Source: Sanghuangporus weigelae
Taxonomy: Eukaryota > Basidiomycota > Agaricomycetes > Hymenochaetales > Hymenochaetaceae
NCBI GenBank assembly: GCA_033182465.1
Contig: CP137318.1
Location: 1,550,001 to 1,614,000 of the forward strand
DNA: 64,000 bases
Direction of reading: 5' to 3'
Program-made: the position numbers and the translations under genes
Shown here: positions 36,185 through 47,558 of the stretch, one piece after another
How positions within the stretch are numbered: the first letter of the stretch is position 1
Layout of the letters: each line of letters starts with the position of its first letter
The notes under the pieces: model-generated
Seen by the model: only the letters and a program-made list of their open reading frames with translations
What the model was told of the DNA's origin: nothing
Databases searched by the model: none

Positions 36185-37141
36185 TTACAGCCGTTTGCAA
36201 AAGTAATGAGAAAAGCCTAAATCACGTGATTTGTTGACACATGTCGTGCCCTTGAACAACAAAAATGAATTGAGTGCTCTATTTCTCGGTCAATACTGCA
36301 TGTAAAAATATGATATGGCTATGTAAAAAAAGTGCTCAAAAATGCGCTTCCAACAGTGTAAGAATGTATGAGAAATATAGTGTGTACATGACAGAACAAA
36401 ACAGACAACCTTGTCAACCCATCCCTCACAACCATCCCTCAGGCCATTGAAAAATCACCACTCATGAAATACTCCATGTAAAAATATAATTCAGGTGGCA
36501 TAATTCATGCAAGTGCAGAAGGTATCTGTGTACAAGTTCTTGTGGCATATTGATAGGCCCTTCAATGGTAGAGTAAGGCAACAGCCATTCATGCCCACTT
36601 GCAGAACCCCTCTCCTCAGCCTCCTCGCAGGGCACTAGCACTCATCGTTTCGATTACCAACAGGTCAGTACTTGCCCTTCACTGCCTATCCCATCCAGTC
36701 GAAGCTCTGAAGAGAAAATGCAGCAGCCTTTGGAGCCAGGTCCGTCAACATCTTCATATTCTTCTTTGCATCTCGAGCCAAAGCGGTCAAAGCAGGCTAA
36801 GGAGCCTCAACGACAGATCAGTTAGCTACAATTTGTTGTTATCGCTCAGTACACAGCTCGCACGTACAGATCATATTAAGTACAAGAAGCAATTCACGAC
36901 TGAAGGCAAACTCTCGATCAAACGAGAGCAGGTGGAACTCGAATCATCGCTACTAAAAGAATACGGTCTGAAACTGCATATGACGGCCAAAATACACGGG
37001 AATACAGAGGTAGAATGACATATAGAAGAACAGAATACTTATTCAGATAGGGAGGGAACAAGAAGAGCATGACACAGCAATTCCTGCTGTACACGCATTA
37101 CAAGGCAAGGCAAATGGAGCCACTGTGTGGTGACCTACCGC
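36185..37141 (+). repeat. left terminal inverted repeat of the large element
   Basis: It matches the complement of 43282-44245 nearly base for base. Differences noted include an 8-nt gap near 36235 and a single base near 36337. Both copies contain the same 139-codon open frame, which starts without ATG and has no known motif. Confidence 0.9.
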
Positions 37142-37387
37142 AGCGTGCTCTTGGTATACTCAAACAGCCGCAAAAGGGATCAATGTGCCCGCGTAAGAAG
37201 TAAGAAGACCGAGTCGAAATAAATAAACACGAAATGAGATCCTTTCGAGTAATGACCGCCAAACTAGACAAAGGAGAGGTGAAGAGGGCATAATTCCGTC
37301 CGTGGAGGGCAAGCGATTGTCCGGTCCGTAGTACTTTCGGCCTCCCACAGTGGGAGTGAGGCAAGGCTGGATGGTCCCTCGCCCAGC

Positions 37388-38725
37388 TCACGTCGCCTTC
37401 CCCTTCCCCTTCCCCTTCCCCTTCCCCTTCCCCTTCCCCTTCCCCTTCCCCTTCGAGTCCGTCGCCATTGCCTTCGAGTCCGTTGTCTTCGGCTCCTGAT
37501 CCGTCTGAGCAGGGTTAGCTGACTCCATCCATTGTAACAGAATAATGTAGTTCGGATTTATCGCATCTATTCCGGAACATAGCTGCACTTCAATGAAAAT
37601 ATCAATTTCCTTCTCTGTCAACACGTCGTCCTTGGCAAAGTAATCACTCTCCATAAGAACACGATGTGCCTCTTCAAGTTCCTTGCCATGTGCAATCTCT
37701 TTTCCATCTTGCCGCATCTCATCAAATGCAGCAAACAGATGCATATAACCTTTATCGGCGATATCTTTTCGAACCCTCTCAACCAACTGTTCGACATCTC
37801 GTATGGACTCCTCGTAATCTTTGTCGTATGCGTGCCTGGAGTGTGCTAGATAGTTCAGCGTGTTTCTCAATACCGATGGGCCAGTTACTGCAAGACAGAG
37901 TATATTGTCGGAAAGGAGGATATGAAGACACTTTCGGAGCATGTCGAATTGTCTCTTGGCTCTGGCAAGTTGACCTTCAGCCCCTCGCATGTGCGAAACG
38001 TTCTCCCTCTGCTGTTGGGCAGTCCCTTCTTTGGTATGCTGCCAGGCAGGCGTCACCAAGGTACTTTGAAGTGCCTGGGGATGTGAGGTCCTCTTAGGAG
38101 GGTCCTGAGCAATTTGGGCGAGTTGGCCCTCGTCCGAATAGGTCAAGTGGACCTTCTCGAGCCCTTCAGCGGCATAACTACGGATTGAGGTTGACACGTC
38201 GGCTTCGAAATGGGGTCGCGAGCCTCTGTATGCGTTACCATTGCTGGTCGGCTTTCGCTTTAGTTGTGCCTTCTTTCCCAGTCCCGGCGGGGAAAAACAG
38301 GGCAAAGCCCCCAGTGCTTCACCCCACTCAGGTTTCTGTCGTAACTCTTGCACTGTTCCAAACGCAAGTTCGTCCCCAGTGCCATCATTTTTGGAAACTT
38401 CATTGCCAGGCCCCTTGGGTGGGGATTGTTCACCGATGAACTTTAACGCTCCCACAATGTCTCCTGCTTCCATGAGTTCGAGCGTCCTTTGGAGCGAACT
38501 GTTTCAATCCTTAAAGTATTGCACCTGCTGGCTCCACATCAATATGTCACGCTTCGTCTCCGTGAATTTCCATATAAAGATTGGCGCGAAGAACCTTAGC
38601 TGTCTCGCCAGAGTTGCACTCCCTTCTTCAATCTGCTCGTACTCCAGCACAGCACGATTTCTACCGTCGCAAATGAATACACAACGACCGGCATCGAAGA
38701 GAGCTTTGTAAGGTAGATCCTTCAT
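37388..38725 (-). pseudogene. element-internal ORF interrupted by an in-frame TGA
   Basis: One reading frame runs from ATG at 38725 to the stop at 37388, about 445 codons, broken only by TGA at 38506-38504. The upstream part begins MKDLPYKALFDAGRCVFICD; the downstream part includes LELMEAGDIVGALKFIGEQ and a helical region (LARAKRQFDMLRKCLHILL). The C-terminus is a long KG repeat made by the CCCCTT microsatellite. I recognise no transposase, helicase or polymerase motif. The inner foldback begins 17 bp upstream of the ATG, so the promoter or the true N-terminus was probably displaced. Stop-codon readthrough or splicing around the TGA cannot be excluded. Confidence 0.6.
37397..37453. repeat. 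CCCCTT hexanucleotide microsatellite
   Basis: About nine units of CCCCTT; on the minus strand they encode alternating Lys-Gly at the C-terminus of the element ORF. The complementary AAGGGG runs are G-quadruplex-prone in principle. Confidence 0.95.
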
Positions 38726-38742
38726 TAAAATCGAGAAAACGC

Positions 38743-38907
38743 TGTAGTGCGCCGCACTTGCCTGTACCAGTACGTCAGTACAGGCCCCTCAGTACTCCGT
38801 ACAGTATACCATCGTGCGGCGACCGCTACACCTCCGCCGCTCCTTAAGACCTTCCAAACCGCCGCTCCTTGATTCGCGGCTCAACCAATACGTCCGCCGC
38901 CTCCCGT
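38743..38907 (+). repeat. 165-bp inverted repeat, outer left copy
   Basis: Begins TGTAGTGCGCCGCACTTGCC and ends GCCTCCCGT; nearly identical to the complement of 40082-40246, with a few substitutions near the TACGTCAGTAC segment. Confidence 0.9.
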
Positions 38908-39249
38908 TGTAGACTATCAGACCCTCTTAAGCAGCGGCGAAGGCGACGGCGTTCGACCACAGAGAGGCGTCAGCGGTGTCAAAGATCGGAGAGGTAAGAA
39001 GGGATCCAACTCGTGGCTAGACCTCCTGGACAGCTTGGTGCCGTGGGGGACAATTTGACCCGGAAGCACTGCTGCCGATCGGGATGCGCGCTCAGTCGTG
39101 GGGAGAGCTCAATCGTAAGGGCTATGGTATGATCCGCGTATAAAGGGGACGCTGCCGATAATGTACGAGACAGAGCCGCCGACGAGTCAAGATGTCGGCG
39201 TCGCGAATAAGCAGTAGAGCGACGGCGCTGTCGAGTCCTGCGAGCGGCG

Positions 39250-39371
39250 GCGATTACTAGTAGAGCGACGGTACCGCCGATTACCAGGAGAGCGACGGTG
39301 TCGCCGATTACCAGGAGAGCGACGGTGTCGCCGATTGTCGAGAGGGCGATGGCGCTGCCGATTCCCAGGAC
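39250..39371 (+). repeat. 27-bp minisatellite, left arm
   Basis: About four to five units related to CGCCGATTACCAGGAGAGCG followed by ACGGTGT, with variant units TTGTCGAGAGGGCGATGGCG. The complement strand of the right arm carries the same array with three more units. Confidence 0.85.
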
Positions 39372-40081
39372 CGGGGATAGCTCTGCCGATCACTTGCGCA
39401 GTGGCGAGTGGGCACGTGCCCCTGTTGTTCCCTTAAACGGGGGCGGCGTCTTGTGTCGGCACACGATCTTCGGCGGAGGCGATAGAGAGCAAAAGGGCTA
39501 ATAGAGACGAGAGGAGTGCACTAAGATCTATTCTGAACTACTGCTTCTGAACACTACATACATGAGGTCTATATATACTGGGGAATGCTGGGGAAGAGCG
39601 TCACAGAGGCGGCGACAGTGACGGCGCGTCACAGGCGTGCAATCGGTGCGGACCCGAAGATCGGGGCGCGCCGCGAAGCTGCCAAGACACGGGCGCGCGC
39701 TGATCGGGCTGGCGGTGATTGGCGCGGCGCATCATCATCAGGCGCGCTCGGATCGCTAAGTGGTTGCACCACACGAATATGAAACGTCAGGGGAGGCAAT
39801 AATACTAAAAGGGGAATACGCGAGTGGCCGCCGCGTCCGACAATCGGACTCGGCGCATGAAGCAGCATAGTATGAACATGAAACGTGGTACCTGGGACCT
39901 TGTAAAACCACTACCCGACGTCGGATAAGCCAATCAACAGGAGCCGACGAATATTCCATCGGCTATACAGTTCGATATCCTTCTGCCGCCGTAGCCGATA
40001 CATCCGCTGCAACGTTCCAGGCGCCCGTGTATCAGAAAGTGCGGCTGGCCAAGCATACTCGGTTTGGGAAGTCTTCGAAGG

Positions 40082-40246
40082 ACGGGAGGCGGCGGACGTA
40101 TTGGTTGAGCCGCGAATCAAGGAGCGGCGGTTTGGAAGGTCTTAAGGAGCGGCGGAGGTGTAGCGGTCGCCGCACGATGGTATACTGTACGGAGTACTGA
40201 GGGGCCTATACCGACGTACTGGTACAGGCAAGTGCGGCGCACTACA
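40082..40246 (-). repeat. 165-bp inverted repeat, central copy
   Basis: Complementary to 38743-38907; it forms the spacer of the foldback and ends GGCGCACTACA at 40246. Confidence 0.9.
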
Positions 40247-40963
40247 CCGTCCTTCGAAGACTTCCCAAACCGAGTATGCTTGGCCAGCCGCACTTTCTGA
40301 TACGCGGGCGCCTGGAACGTTGCAGCGGATGTATCGGCTACGGCGGCAGAAGGATATCGAACTGTATAGCCGATGGAATATTCGTCGGCTCCTTTTGATT
40401 GGCTTATCCGACGTCGGGTAGTGGTTTTACAAGGTCCCAGGTACCACGTTTCATGTTCATACCATGCTGCTTCGTGCGCCGAGTCCGATTGTCGGACGCG
40501 GCAGCCACTCGCGTATTCCCCTTTTAGTATTATTGCCTCCCCTGACGTTTCATATTCGTGTGGTGCGACCACTTAGCGATCCGAGCACGCCCGATGATGA
40601 TGCGCCGCGCCAATCACCGCCAGCCCGATCAGCGCGCGCTCGTGTCTTGGCAGCTTCGCGGCGTGCCCCGATCTTTGGGTCCGCACCGATTGCGCGTCTG
40701 TGATGCACCGTCACTGTCGCCGCCTCTGTGACGCTCTTCCCCAGCATTCCCCAGTATATATAGACCTCATGTATGTAGTGTTCAGAAGCAGTAGTTCAGA
40801 ATAGATCTTAGTGCACTCCTCTCGTCTCTATTAGCCCTTTTGCTCTCTATCGCCTCCGCCGAAGATCGTGTGCCGACACAAGACGCCGCCCCCGTTTAAG
40901 GGAATAACAGGGGCACGTGCTCACTCGCCACTGCGCAAGTGATCGGCAGAGCTATCCCCGGTC

Positions 40964-41165
40964 CTGGGAATCGGCAGCGCCATCGCCCTCTTGACAATCG
41001 GCGACACCGTCGCTCTCCTGGTAATCGGCGACACCGTCGCTCTCCTGGTAATCGGCGACACCGCCGCTCTCCTGGGAATCGGCAGCGCCATCGCCCTCTT
41101 GACAATCGGCGACACCGTCGCTCTCCTGGTAATCGGCGGTACCGTCGCTCTACTAGTAATCGCCG
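40964..41165 (-). repeat. 27-bp minisatellite, right arm
   Basis: About seven units of the array seen at 39250-39371 in inverted orientation. The length difference between the foldback arms (81 bp) equals three units. Confidence 0.85.
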
Positions 41166-41505
41166 CCGCTCGCAGGACTCGACAGCGCCGTCGCTCTACT
41201 GCTTATTCGCGACGCCGACATCTTGACTCGTCGGCGGCTCTGTCTCGTACATTATCGGCGGCGTCCCCTTTATACGCGGATCATACCATAGCCCTTACGA
41301 TTGAGCTCTCCCCACGACTGAGCACGCATCCCGATCGGCAGCAGTGCTTCCGGGTCAAATTGTCCGCCACGGCAACAAGCTGTCCAGGAGGTCTACCCAC
41401 GAGTTGGATCCCTTCTTACCTCTCCGATCTTTGACACCGCCGACGCCTCTCTGTGGTCGAACGCCGTCGCCTTCGCCGCTGCTTAAGAGGGTCTGATAGT
41501 CTACA

Positions 41506-43281
41506 CCGGTGTCGGTCGGCGGTGTCGTATCTGAAGGTGCTACAGATGTCCGTCCTACTAAGGGTGCTGAATGTATGAAGGGACCTCCAAAAATGGGATG
41601 CCAACGCTATCAGACTCTCAAAGACCTACTACCCGGCAGATGCCAGGAACCGTCGGAGACGTAATGGATGGGTCTAAGGATGCCGCTGGATAAAGGGAAT
41701 AGGATAACAGGGCCGCCGCTCAAAAGGGGGGATCACAAGAGGCTGCCGACGTGGTATAAACTCGGCCACAGGAAGGTATGAAGTGTATAAGATGAATATA
41801 AAGGATAAAATGGAGTGAGTGGCTGGAGAAGGCGCCGCTGGGTCGTCTGATAGGATGCCTGGGTCGTCGGATGGCCGCCGACGTCGAATAGAGGGGTGCC
41901 GGACTGAGGGGGAGGCCGCAGGAATCCGCCGAAGTAGCGTAAACGCGATAGATGAAAGGAAAAGACCGTATAAGATCAATATATGGGATAAACTGGAGTG
42001 AAAGGCTGGAAAGGACGCCGAAGGGGAGTCTGATGAGAAGCCTGGGTCACCGACGTCGAATAGAGGGGCGCTGGATCACTGAACGTCAGAGTGGCAGAGG
42101 CGTACCGGAGGCGGCGAAGGCAAGTAGAATGTGGAGTCAAACAAGAGGAGATGTCAAGGATAGTATATAGTCAAGGGGGAGGCTCAGTACATGAGGGGAG
42201 ACTCAGAGTGAGGGATATCTCGAACTCTGGCGCTCGGTCTGGTACATGCTCTTGGAATCCTTGCTAGGCTTGGAATCCCTGCTAGGCTTGGAATCCTTTC
42301 GTCTACAAGCTAGTATAAGCTCTATATATACTCTACTGCTGTCGCCGACACATCCTACTGTCTGACAACATCTCCTGAGTCATCTGGGTCGCCAAGGGCC
42401 GCTGCCGGAGCGCCCAGGTGAAATCTGAGAGCGGCAACGTGAGGGGGGTGTCCAATAGCATGGAATATCGAGTATCTGCAATAATACGGGCGCCAGCGGA
42501 GTTGGGCTTGGCGGCGCGAGTCGGTGGCTTGGCACGCCGATGTACCACATGCCTACCTTCCATACATGGTCTAATGGGGGCCGCCGCATTGGGGGGAAGT
42601 CGGGAAACATCGGAACCGATGATCGGAGGCTGATATCGCGTATATGAGACAAAGGGCGCATCAGCCGATGTCCCTGAGGTGTCCGATGCATCGGCGGCAC
42701 TCAATACAGAGTGCGGGCGATCCCTAGTGACTAATATGAGTGGCCGGAGCGGCAGTGCTGTGGGGGACTGCCGGACTGGTGGCAGATACATCGTAATGAG
42801 GCATGTAAGCACATATGACAATATATAGCTCCCTAGACAATGGGGGACTGCTTGGTAAGCTGTAGGAGGCGTCGGCGAGGGTACCTGAGGATGTCTGAGT
42901 GTCCGCCGCATTGATAGGCGCCAAGGGGGGCCGACTCGGAGGCATCCAGAGTCGCCGCACGGCTGTACGTATGGTAAATCATAAGATCGGCGGCACGTAG
43001 TCACTGAGGGATGTGTCCTATAGTGCCTGGTGCTGGGTAGGAGCTGTCGGCAGACCTGTCTGAGTGTCGGGGAGCCATCGGCGGATCGATTTGGGTCATA
43101 GGAGGGCGCCGCAGTACAGTACGTGTGCTGGAATCAATGGATACGTGCTCAAATGATGTCCCGAGTGCAATAGGAGTGTGCCCTCACACTCTCAGGTGTC
43201 GGCAGTGCTGGGATATGGTATCTGCAGTAAGAGGGAGCCATAGTATGAGTGTACTGGCACAGGAGGAGCCAGTGCGCTACA
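41506..43281. other. unidentified interior of the large element
   Basis: No recognisable gene. The longest frame (minus, 42333-43004) is Pro/Ser/Arg-rich without motifs. A short tandem repeat of GCTAGGCTTGGAATCC (about three copies) lies at 42255-42300. Between 41690 and 42110 two diverged copies of a block containing GGGTCG/GACGTCGAATAGAGGGG are visible, so this segment is itself repeated. Confidence 0.5.
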
Positions 43282-44245
43282 GCGGTAGGTCACCACACAG
43301 TGGCTCCATTTGCCTTGCCTTGTAATGCGTGTACAGCAGGAATTGCTGTGTCATGCTCTTCTTGTTCCCTCCCTATCTGAATAAGTATTCTGTTCTTCTA
43401 TATGTCATTCTACCTCTGTATTCCCGTGTATTTTGGCCGTCATATGCAGTTTCAGACCGTATTCTTTTAGTAGCGATGATTCGAGTTCCACCTGCTCTCG
43501 TTTGATCGAGAGTTTGCCTTCAGTCGTGAATTGCTTCTTGTACTTAATATGATCTGTACGTGCGAGCTGTGTACTGAGCGATAACAACAAATTGTAGCTA
43601 ACTGATCTGTCGTTGAGGCTCCTTAGCCTGCTTTGACCGCTTTGGCTCGAGATGCAAAGAAGAATATGAAGATGTTGACGGACCTGGCTCCAAAGGCTGC
43701 TGCATTTTCTCTTCAGAGCTTCGACTGGATGGGATAGGCAGTGAAGGGCAAGTACTGACCTGTTGGTAATCGAAACGATGAGTGCTAGTGCCCTGCGAGG
43801 AGGCTGAGGAGAGGGGTTCTGCAAGTGGGCATGAATGGCTGTTGCCTTACTCTACCATTGAAGGGCCTATCAATATGCCACAAGAACTTGTACACAGATA
43901 CCTTCTGCACTTGCATGAATTATGCCACCTGAATTATATTTTTACATGGAGTATTTCATGAGTGGTGATTTTTCAATGGCCTGAGGGATGGTTGTGAGGG
44001 ATGGGTTGACAAGGTTGTCTGTTTTGTTCTGTCATGTACACACTATATTTCTCATACATTCTTACACTGTTGGAAGCGCATTTTCGAGCACTTTTTTTAC
44101 ATAGCCATATCATATTTTTACATGCAGTATTGACCGAGAAATAGAGCACTCAATTCATTTTTGTTGTTCAAGGGCACGACATGTGTCAAAAGTCAAAAAA
44201 TCACGTGATTTAGGCTTTTCTCATTACTTTTGCAAACGGCTGTAA
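43282..44245 (-). repeat. right terminal inverted repeat of the large element
   Basis: Inverted copy of 36185-37141; its outer tip is GCAAACGGCTGTAA. It stops 57 bp before recognisable FAB1 coding sequence. Confidence 0.9.
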
Positions 44246-44302
44246 GACACGAGGTCCGTCCGACGTCTTGTCGAAGATCCTTATGACTAATATTTTTACA
44301 CC

Positions 44303-45307
44303 TTACATGACCGTTTCATCGCAAAAGAGCTATCGATGGAAACTATGGCTACGTTCGGTCCTGCTTACTTTGATTACATTTCTTCGGCTGTAACAGCCGG
44401 CGTGAGTAACTCGAATGTCTCAGTGAGAGATCGTCTCGTCTAATATTCATACAGCGACCGACACTTTTGGCTAGAATTTTCGGCTGCTACATGCTCGTCT
44501 TTCGCAAGAAGACGGCGAATGAAAGATCATCCCGTTCCAAGTCTACTCAGATGAATTTACTTGTCATGGAGAATCTTTTCTGTGATAAACGGTTCTCAAA
44601 AGTGAGCCCATACGCAACTTCATCAGCTTTTTGCAGACTATTCACCTTTACTCACAGATTTATGACCTCAAAGGTTCAACACGCAACCGGCACGTCCTTG
44701 CAACGGGGCGCGAGAACGAAATCCTGCTAGATGAAAATCTCATGCAGAGTAAGTGTCAAGATTCTGACGAGAATTTCGTTCATCTGATGATGGGTGCGAA
44801 GCGGCACATCTGTCGCCGTTCTATGTGCGAGAGCATGCAAAGCGACTGTTTCGTGGCGCATTATTCAACGATATCAAGTTCCTTGCAGACATAAATGTCA
44901 TGGACTATTCCCTCGTTGCCGGCGTCGATAGCGTGAAAAACAAACTTGTGGTTGGCATTGTCGGTGCGTCATACAGTTTTCGTCCACTCTATTAATGAAG
45001 TCAAGCATGTTGACTTCCTTTAAACTACATACGGACGTACACTTGGGACAAGAAACTGGAAAGCTGGGTGAAAGAGTCAATATTTTTGGCGGGTGCTGGG
45101 AAAGGTGAACATACCATCATAACCCCTATACAGCACAGGCAAAGATTTTTAAGCGCAATGGAGCGATATTTTCCTCTGGTACGTAACGCACTTCTGTTTG
45201 TTTGCCCAGACCTCTCACGAGTTGATAAGGTCCCGGACCGATGGATGAAACAAATCGATAATGAGGATGAGTGTAACGGGATGCAGGATCTCTGGCTCGA
45301 CTGGTAA
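44303..45307 (+). pseudogene. FAB1: decayed 3' end of a FAB1/PIKfyve phosphatidylinositol-3-phosphate 5-kinase gene
   Basis: Exon-like blocks 44303-44401, 44455-44601, 44658-44748, 44802-44963, 45024-45178 and 45230-45307 encode the C-terminal PIP-kinase domain. Motifs include LHDRFIAKELS, ATFGPAYFDYI, FLVMENLF-like LLVMENLFCD, the [13 protein letters not shown] loop, VMDYSLVAGVD and [21 protein letters not shown]1 enzymes make PI(3,5)P2 on endosomes or vacuoles and are normally about 2000 residues; only about 260 remain, without the FYVE and CCT-like parts. Upstream of LHDRF there is a stop and no acceptor, and the acceptor before YIRTYT reads AA instead of AG. Both point to a non-functional remnant next to the large element. 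The missing 5' part is not present left of the element. Confidence 0.85.
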
Positions 45308-45459
45308 CACCACTCACGGACTGGCCTTCTATTTTATTCCCTGGGGCATTGCTATGGCTATGAATTGCTGTTTGTTCGCATCTATGCACTTGTATAACAC
45401 GCACACATTCGATGAGTTTACAATGTTGTAATCTACAAATAACCTCGCTTGCGAACATG

Positions 45460-47336
45460 TTATAGCCTTTTGATACTCTTAATCGAACTTGGAAGTGAAT
45501 TCAGCTGATGCCTCTTCTCGTTGATCAATTTGACCTGTGTCGCCTTCTTTTCAGCCCTTCGTTCTTGTCGCTCCTCTTTTGCCGCTTGTTTCCGAGCGCA
45601 TTTCTCTTCTTTTGATTCGCCTTTCCTTCGAGCAGTCGTGACGCGAGCGGCTTCAACCGAGATACAATAAAGTCAAACGACATGTACTATGGATGAAAAA
45701 TAAACACCCACGTCGGGTCTGCGATTGTTCATATTCATGGGACTTGTCTTGCTCCGTGGATTTTGGAATCCCTGTCCTCGGGCTGAGCTGGATCTTAGGC
45801 GCCTTTGTCGCGTCCCGTGCTCGAATAAGTTTGGGGTGATTTTCCAGGTTACTATACGTACCTGAAGAAAGAGAAGAATCAGTGTTTTTATTGATCGCCA
45901 GCGAACCCGACAAGATTCACTGAGAATGGTTTCGCAGTCCCACTGCTCTTTCTTCTCGTCTACTATATTCTCAAAAGCATCGTCATCGCTCACACCTTCG
46001 TCTTCCCCAAGCTGGGCGTGAGCATCGTATCCGATTTCTTTGAGAGATTGGCGGATTGTCCCGAGTTTTTCGACAACAGTTTCCCCCGGAAGAACAGGTC
46101 TCATTTTGCCGCCGAGGATTTCGTAGTTGTCAAGAAAATCGTCCATGATAGCGTTGAAGTCTTCTCGCGAAGTAATCAACTCGGGGGCTTCATCGGAGTC
46201 ATCAGAAGTCTCTTCGTCCCCGTCAGATTCGTACTCTCTCTCAACCTTGTACCCAAATATCAGAGGAATGCAATAAATGAGCAACGGTGTAATCATGCCT
46301 TGTCGAATCGTTCATCAAGCAACGTCAAACCCTCATTACGAAACATGGAGGAGCTGCTCATACTATAGCCCGAGGCTTCTGAAGAGCCTTTCCGTCGCTT
46401 TTTGCCTCCGATAACGGATATAGAAGGTAGCTGGCCAACGGTATCACCTCCCTCGGAACGCGCTAGATCATCCGACTGGGCTTGCTGCTGCTTCGTTCTT
46501 GCTTCGTGTTCTTTCTTAAATCTAGCAAATCGCGCCTCCCAGCCCTCACCCTCTTCTTCGCCAACAGGAGAAGGAGGACTTGTACGCTCCTCTCGCTCTG
46601 TCTCTTCGCCTTCATCTACGCCTTCTTCAGTGAATTCAAAATCGAGATCATCGGCATCGCCTTCCAGTTCTCCATCTCCAACCAGTTCGGCAAAGAAGTC
46701 ATCCTCAAGCGAAGCATCGACAAACGCATTGTCCTCCAGGGCTTCGAGCGTCTGGCGGAGGTGCGGATTCATATCAGGCTGAAAGCCTTCAAGTTCAACA
46801 GATATGGCCCCTTGGGAGTTATAGACCTGCTCCCGCGTAAGCTCCTTTTCGGAAGGGAGTACTTCCTTAGGAAGGTCGCGCAGGGTAATAGCATCGTTAT
46901 GCGTTTTGCCCTTTCCTTTCCTCCCTAGGTCGCTCTTTCCTGGATGCTTGGAAGTAGCTGATGCTTCGATGAGGATACTCTCAACACCGTCCTCTTGTTG
47001 TCCGACCTCACGCAAGTGTTGCATGTAGTCATACTCCGTGTCATCATAATACACGCCGTACAACGTAGCCTCGCCGATATTAGCACGTTCCAAGTCGTGC
47101 GCAAGCTCAGAAGGTGCAAGCGTTTGCTCAAGTACTGCTCTAGACTGGCCCTATGTGGATGATACCTCAGCTTTGTGGATCGTATTCTCAGTGTGGTGGG
47201 AACGCACCTTGACAATTGGTTTCAAGACATGACTACTTGCTTCTGGGTCATGTATAAGCGGGTCTCGCTGTGAGCGGTGGACAAGCTGAAAGTGCCGTGC
47301 ACCCGGCTGTTTGAATATAGACTTCTTCGGTGGCAT
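45460..47336 (-). CDS. LTV1: LTV1, 40S ribosomal subunit assembly/export factor
   Basis: Exons 47336-47208, 47150-46299, 46245-45921, 45861-45712 and 45650-45460 give 548 residues. The start MPPKKSIFKQPGARHFQLVH with RDPLIHDPEAS is the family N-terminus. Acidic, disordered middle segments include LDFEFTEEGVDEGEE. The conserved LDERFDKVEREYESD and CETILSTYSNLENHPKLI follow, and a basic helical tail (SKEEKCARKQAAKEERQERR) ends the protein. LTV1 binds the pre-40S head and is released late in maturation. The second intron begins with GC (GCATGA). Exon 5 acceptor choice (GTTGAAG) is the least certain point. Confidence 0.93.
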
Positions 47337-47558
47337 AGTAGATATACTAAATCTCAACAGGTCATGTTCAGTTTAGGCATCAAAATTTGAGGCGTCGATC
47401 CTCCGATTCAATTACGTAAAAAAGTGGAAAGTAACTTCAAGTTTATTTATTGAGGAAAAGGAACGTGCGTATATGGACTACTGATACACTTTTGTTAATA
47501 AAAGCTGGTATACTCCGCAACCGAAAAAATATAATAACCAATAATAACAGTCGCTCCT

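Larger units (their letters stand above)
38743..41505. mobile_element. nested foldback element with two inverted bodies
   Basis: A 165-bp repeat at 38743-38907 (tip TGTAGTGCGCCGCAC) recurs inverted at 40082-40246. Between them lies a body, 38908-40081, and that body recurs inverted at 40247-41505; the outer tips of the two bodies read TGTAGACTATCAG. The result is a palindrome of about 1.2-kb arms around the central 165-bp repeat. A TATATATA box occurs in each arm (near 39570 and 40757), pointing inward toward the centre in opposite orientation. No protein with known motifs is encoded; the open frames that exist are minisatellite translations. The second body is 81 bp longer, explained by three extra 27-bp units. 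Confidence 0.8.
36185..44245. mobile_element. large repeat element with terminal inverted repeats of about 0.96 kb
   Basis: The two ends, 36185-37141 and 43282-44245, are near-identical inverted copies whose tips read TTACAGCCGTTTGC and its complement. If the tips are taken as CAGCCG, both are flanked by TA; no longer target duplication is visible. The 8.06-kb unit contains an interrupted minus-strand ORF (37388-38725), a nested foldback structure (38743-41505) and a filler region. No transposase motif is recognised, so it is either non-autonomous or of an unfamiliar class. On the right it abuts a truncated FAB1 gene, on the left the CGAGAT-rich region. Base composition inside (GC-rich foldback with CGC/GCC repeats) differs from the neighbouring genes. 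Confidence 0.8.

Noticed and set aside
36599-37018. 139-codon ORF, repeated identically at 43405-43824 in the other terminal repeat
   Set aside because: It begins without ATG, has no motif, and its identity follows from the arms being inverted copies rather than from protein selection.
39250-41165. Regularly spaced repeats as a CRISPR array
   Set aside because: Units are contiguous without unique spacers, and the genome is eukaryotic.
39187-41434. Arg/Pro-rich ORFs in the foldback arms
   Set aside because: They are translations of the 27-bp minisatellite and its complement.
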